Positions 4,903-6,994 of a stretch of 6,994 bases of DNA are shown one piece after another. A model generated the notes under the pieces. The model had not been told where the DNA came from and made no database searches. It worked only from the letters and a program-made list of their open reading frames with translations. The stretch spans positions 1-6,994 of the forward strand of contig JAPPKQ010000300.1 in assembly GCA_028819945.1 (NCBI GenBank), read 5' to 3'. The position numbers and the translations under genes were made by a program. The first letter of the stretch is position 1. Each line of letters starts with the position of its first letter. Source of the DNA: a bacterium (GTDB taxonomy: Bacteria; Actinomycetota; Acidimicrobiia; Acidimicrobiales; CATQHL01).

Positions 4903-6849
4903 TCAGTCCATGGCCCGGACGGCGGCGAGGATGTCGGCGGCGGCGGGGAGGTAGGCGTCCTCCAGGGGCGGGCTGAAGGGGACGGGGGAGTTGGCGGCGG
5001 TCACCCGGGCGACGGGATGGCTGAGGCTGGCGAAGGTGTTCTCGGTGATGACCGCGGCGATCTCGGCGGCGAGGCCGCAGCGGCGGGGGCTCTCCTCCAC
5101 CACGACCGCCCGGCCGGTGCGCGCCACCGAGGCGCAGATCGTCTCGGCGTCGAGCGGGGCGATGGTGCGCACGTCGATCACCTCTGCCGAGACGCCGTCG
5201 TCCGCCAGCTGCTCGGCCGCCGCCAGGGCCCGCAGCGTGCACTCGCCGACGGCCACCAGGCTCACGTCGTCACCGGACCGGACGCAGGCCGCCTTCCCGA
5301 GCGCCAGCTCGTAGGGCTGGGGCGCCACCGGTCCCTTGGTGCGGTACAGGCCCATGTGCTCGAGGAACATCACGGGGTTGTCATCGGCGATGGCCCGCAG
5401 CAGCAGTCCCTTGGCGTCGGCGGGCGTGGACGGCGCCACCACCTTCAGACCCGGTATCCCCGCGAAGACGGGGTACAGCGTGTCGGAGTGCTGGCCCGCC
5501 GAGCGCAGCCCGGCGCCGACGGCCATGCGCAACACCAGCGGCACGGCGGTCTGGCCGCCGAACATGTAGCGCATCTTGGCGGCCTGGTTGAAGACCTGAT
5601 CGAAGCACAGGGGCACGAAGCTGGCCCACATCACGTCGGCGACCGGCCGCAGGCCCGCCAGGGCGGCGCCGGTGGCCGCGCCCACGAAGCCGGCCTCGGA
5701 GATCGGCGTGTCGCGCACCCGGGCCGGGCCGAAGGCCTCCAGCAGGCCCCGGGTGGCGCCGAAGGTGCCTCCCATGGCTCCCTCGTGCTGCCCGCCCAGC
5801 CCCGCGCCCCCGGCGATGTCCTCGCCCAGGACGATCACCGATTCGTCCGCCGCCATGGCCTGGCTCAGCGCCTCGTTCACCGCCTGGAGGAACGAGATCT
5901 CCCGCTCGGCGGGCGGTGCCGCAAGCGGCGCCGGCCCCCCGGGCCCCTCGGGGGCGTAGACGTCGCGTTCCACGGTGCCTGCGTCGGGCCAGGCGCCCGC
6001 CGGGCCGCTCTCGAAGGCCCCGTCGATCTCGGGCGCCACCGCGTCACGATAGGGGGCTGTGTCGGTGCCGAGCCGCTCGGCCAGCAGCGCCACAGGGTCG
6101 CGCCGGCGGGCCTCTTGGCGCTCGCTGCGGGGCCGGTACTGCTGGGGGTCGCCGATGAAGTGGCCGCGGATGCGCGCCAGCTTCACCTCCAGGAGGGTGG
6201 GGCCCTCGCCGGCCCGGGCGCGGCGCACGGCCTCCCCGGCAGCGGCGTGCACGGCCTCGTAGTCCTCCCCGGCGACGGTCACGCCGCTGATGCCGTAGGC
6301 GCCGGCCCGCGTCGAGATGTCGGCGACGCTGGCGGAGTAGCTCACCGGCGTGGACTCGGCCCAGCCGTTGTTCTCGCACACGTAGATCACCGGCAGCCGC
6401 CAGATGGCGGCCAGGTTCAGCGACTCGTGCAGCACGCCCTGGTTGGCGGCGCCGTCGCCGAAGAAGGCCACCGCCACCCGGCCGTCGCCCAGCACCTCGG
6501 CGGCCAGCGCCGCGCCCGTGGCCAGGGCGATGCCCCCGCCCACGATGGCGTTGGCGCCCAGCATGCCCCGGCTGAAGTCGGCGATGTGCATCGAGCCGCC
6601 TCGCCCGGCGCAGAGCCCGGTCTCCCGGCCGTACAGCTCGGCCACCATGCCGTCGAGGTCGCAGCCCTTGGCGATGCAGTGCCCATGGCCGCGGTGCGTG
6701 CTGGTGATCAGATCGTCGTCGTTGAGGTGGGCGCACACCCCGGTGGCCACCGCCTCGGCGCCATGATAGGTGTGCACGAAGCCGGGCATGTCGCCGCGGG
6801 CGAACTCCCGCTGCACCCGGTCCTCGAAGCTGCGGATGCGGACCATCAT
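4903..6849 (-). CDS. Fused E1 alpha-beta TPP-dependent dehydrogenase (acetoin/pyruvate type), 648 aa
   Basis: Single-chain E1 of a 2-oxoacid or acetoin dehydrogenase complex: it decarboxylates or cleaves its substrate on thiamine diphosphate and passes the acyl group to a lipoylated E2. The alpha half (about 1-285) has STHRGHGH (50-57), GRGGSMHIAD (82-91) and the TPP/Mg motif starting FFGDGAANQGVLHESLN (GDG 131-133, closing Asn 160/161). RGHFIGDPQQYR (228-239) is also present. A Pro/Ala/Gly linker (about 283-315) leads to the beta half (316-648) with IVLGEDI (339-345), RDTPISEAGF (379-388, E385 contacting TPP) and AGQHSD (451-456, H454). The GHGHCIAKG and RGHF.GD patterns resemble acetoin dehydrogenase AcoA, but pyruvate or branched-chain substrates are not excluded. 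No E2 or E3 is visible; they may lie to the right. The ATG at 6849 has no nearby Shine-Dalgarno, and family-like sequence (DREALLAGLA) continues upstream of it, so the true start is doubtful. Confidence 0.93.
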   Translation of the reverse strand: MMVRIRSFEDRVQREFARGDMPGFVHTYHGAEAVATGVCAHLNDDDLITSTHRGHGHCIAKGCDLDGMVAELYGRETGLCAGRGGSMHIADFSRGMLGANAIVGGGIALATGAALAAEVLGDGRVAVAFFGDGAANQGVLHESLNLAAIWRLPVIYVCENNGWAESTPVSYSASVADISTRAGAYGISGVTVAGEDYEAVHAAAGEAVRRARAGEGPTLLEVKLARIRGHFIGDPQQYRPRSERQEARRRDPVALLAERLGTDTAPYRDAVAPEIDGAFESGPAGAWPDAGTVERDVYAPEGPGGPAPLAAPPAEREISFLQAVNEALSQAMAADESVIVLGEDIAGGAGLGGQHEGAMGGTFGATRGLLEAFGPARVRDTPISEAGFVGAATGAALAGLRPVADVMWASFVPLCFDQVFNQAAKMRYMFGGQTAVPLVLRMAVGAGLRSAGQHSDTLYPVFAGIPGLKVVAPSTPADAKGLLLRAIADDNPVMFLEHMGLYRTKGPVAPQPYELALGKAACVRSGDDVSLVAVGECTLRALAAAEQLADDGVSAEVIDVRTIAPLDAETICASVARTGRAVVVEESPRRCGLAAEIAAVITENTFASLSHPVARVTAANSPVPFSPPLEDAYLPAAADILAAVRAMD

Positions 6850-6921
6850 CGCCAGGCCGGCCAGCAGGGCCTCCCGGTCGGCGGTGGCCGTGGCGGGCCC
6901 AGCGGGCGGCGCGGCGGCGGG

Positions 6922-6948
6922 TTACACGGTGCCGGGGGCCGGGGTCAC
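6922..6948 (-). other. In-frame GTG followed by TAA at codon 9, upstream of E1
   Basis: GTG 6948-6946 overlaps the TGA (6947-6945) of the upstream gene tail as GTGA, a common coupled arrangement in operons. This GTG is in frame with E1 (33 codons before ATG 6849), but TAA at 6924-6922 stops it after eight codons. Between TAA and ATG 6849 there is no ATG, GTG or TTG in frame; only CTG codons occur. Either the original start was lost by a nonsense change or sequence error, or translation begins at ATG 6849 or at a non-standard codon. Confidence 0.55.
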
Positions 6949-6994
6949 CTGCCGCACAGGGCGGCGCGGTCGTCCGGAGTCTCGGCGATGTCCC
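6945..6994 (-). CDS. C-terminal tail of an unidentified gene, cut by window edge
   Basis: The last 15 residues of a minus-strand frame, DIAETPDDRAALCGR, end at TGA 6947-6945. Its third positions are mostly G/C, in contrast to the other two frames here, and it ends at a GTGA overlap in frame with the E1 gene. It may be the preceding gene of the same operon. Too short to identify. Confidence 0.4.
   Translation of the reverse strand, partial: DIAETPDDRAALCGR

Noticed and set aside
1..6994. CRISPR array, rRNA, insertion sequence or toxin-antitoxin pair
   Set aside because: No regularly spaced repeats, rRNA motifs, transposase frames or small paired genes were seen; the ATPase has no adjacent partner.

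Overview
This is a high-GC bacterial chromosomal window. Strong G/C bias at third codon positions, GTG starts, few Shine-Dalgarno sites, a tRNA without an encoded CCA end and GC-rich terminator hairpins lacking T-tracts suggest an actinobacterium. A class such as Acidimicrobiia is only a guess. Almost all coding is on the minus strand.

Left part (1-1200): the N-terminal 158 residues of a DEDDh (DnaQ-fold) exonuclease run off the left edge on the minus strand. A short divergent hypothetical gene (553-927, +) follows, with a strong nested hairpin just after its stop. A complete tRNA-Leu(UAA) lies at 1112-1196.

Middle (1197-3070): about 490 bases without a credible gene hold a tandem repeat, a long inverted repeat and a 36-base near-copy of the proS motif 2 coding sequence. 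Next comes a complete AAA_14/DUF4143-type ATPase (minus strand), preceded by a perfect 18-bp palindrome and a promoter that would give a leaderless mRNA. By eye this stretch is less GC-biased than its neighbours. It sits just past a tRNA 3' end, which suggests acquired DNA, but no integrase or second att site is visible.

Right part (3071-6994): a housekeeping/metabolic block on the minus strand. A gene tail of 15 codons enters from the right. It is followed by a single-chain fused E1 alpha-beta 2-oxoacid/acetoin dehydrogenase, then proS (bacterial-type prolyl-tRNA synthetase with editing domain) after a 70-base gap, then a GC-rich terminator hairpin. The E1 gene has an unusual 5' end: a GTG overlapping the upstream stop is in frame with E1 but is followed by TAA at codon 9, so the usable start is uncertain.

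I see no clearly new multi-gene system. The points most worth a second look are the short proS-like sequence downstream of the ATPase, the palindrome operator over the ATPase promoter, the broken or displaced E1 start, and the possible island at tRNA-Leu(UAA).
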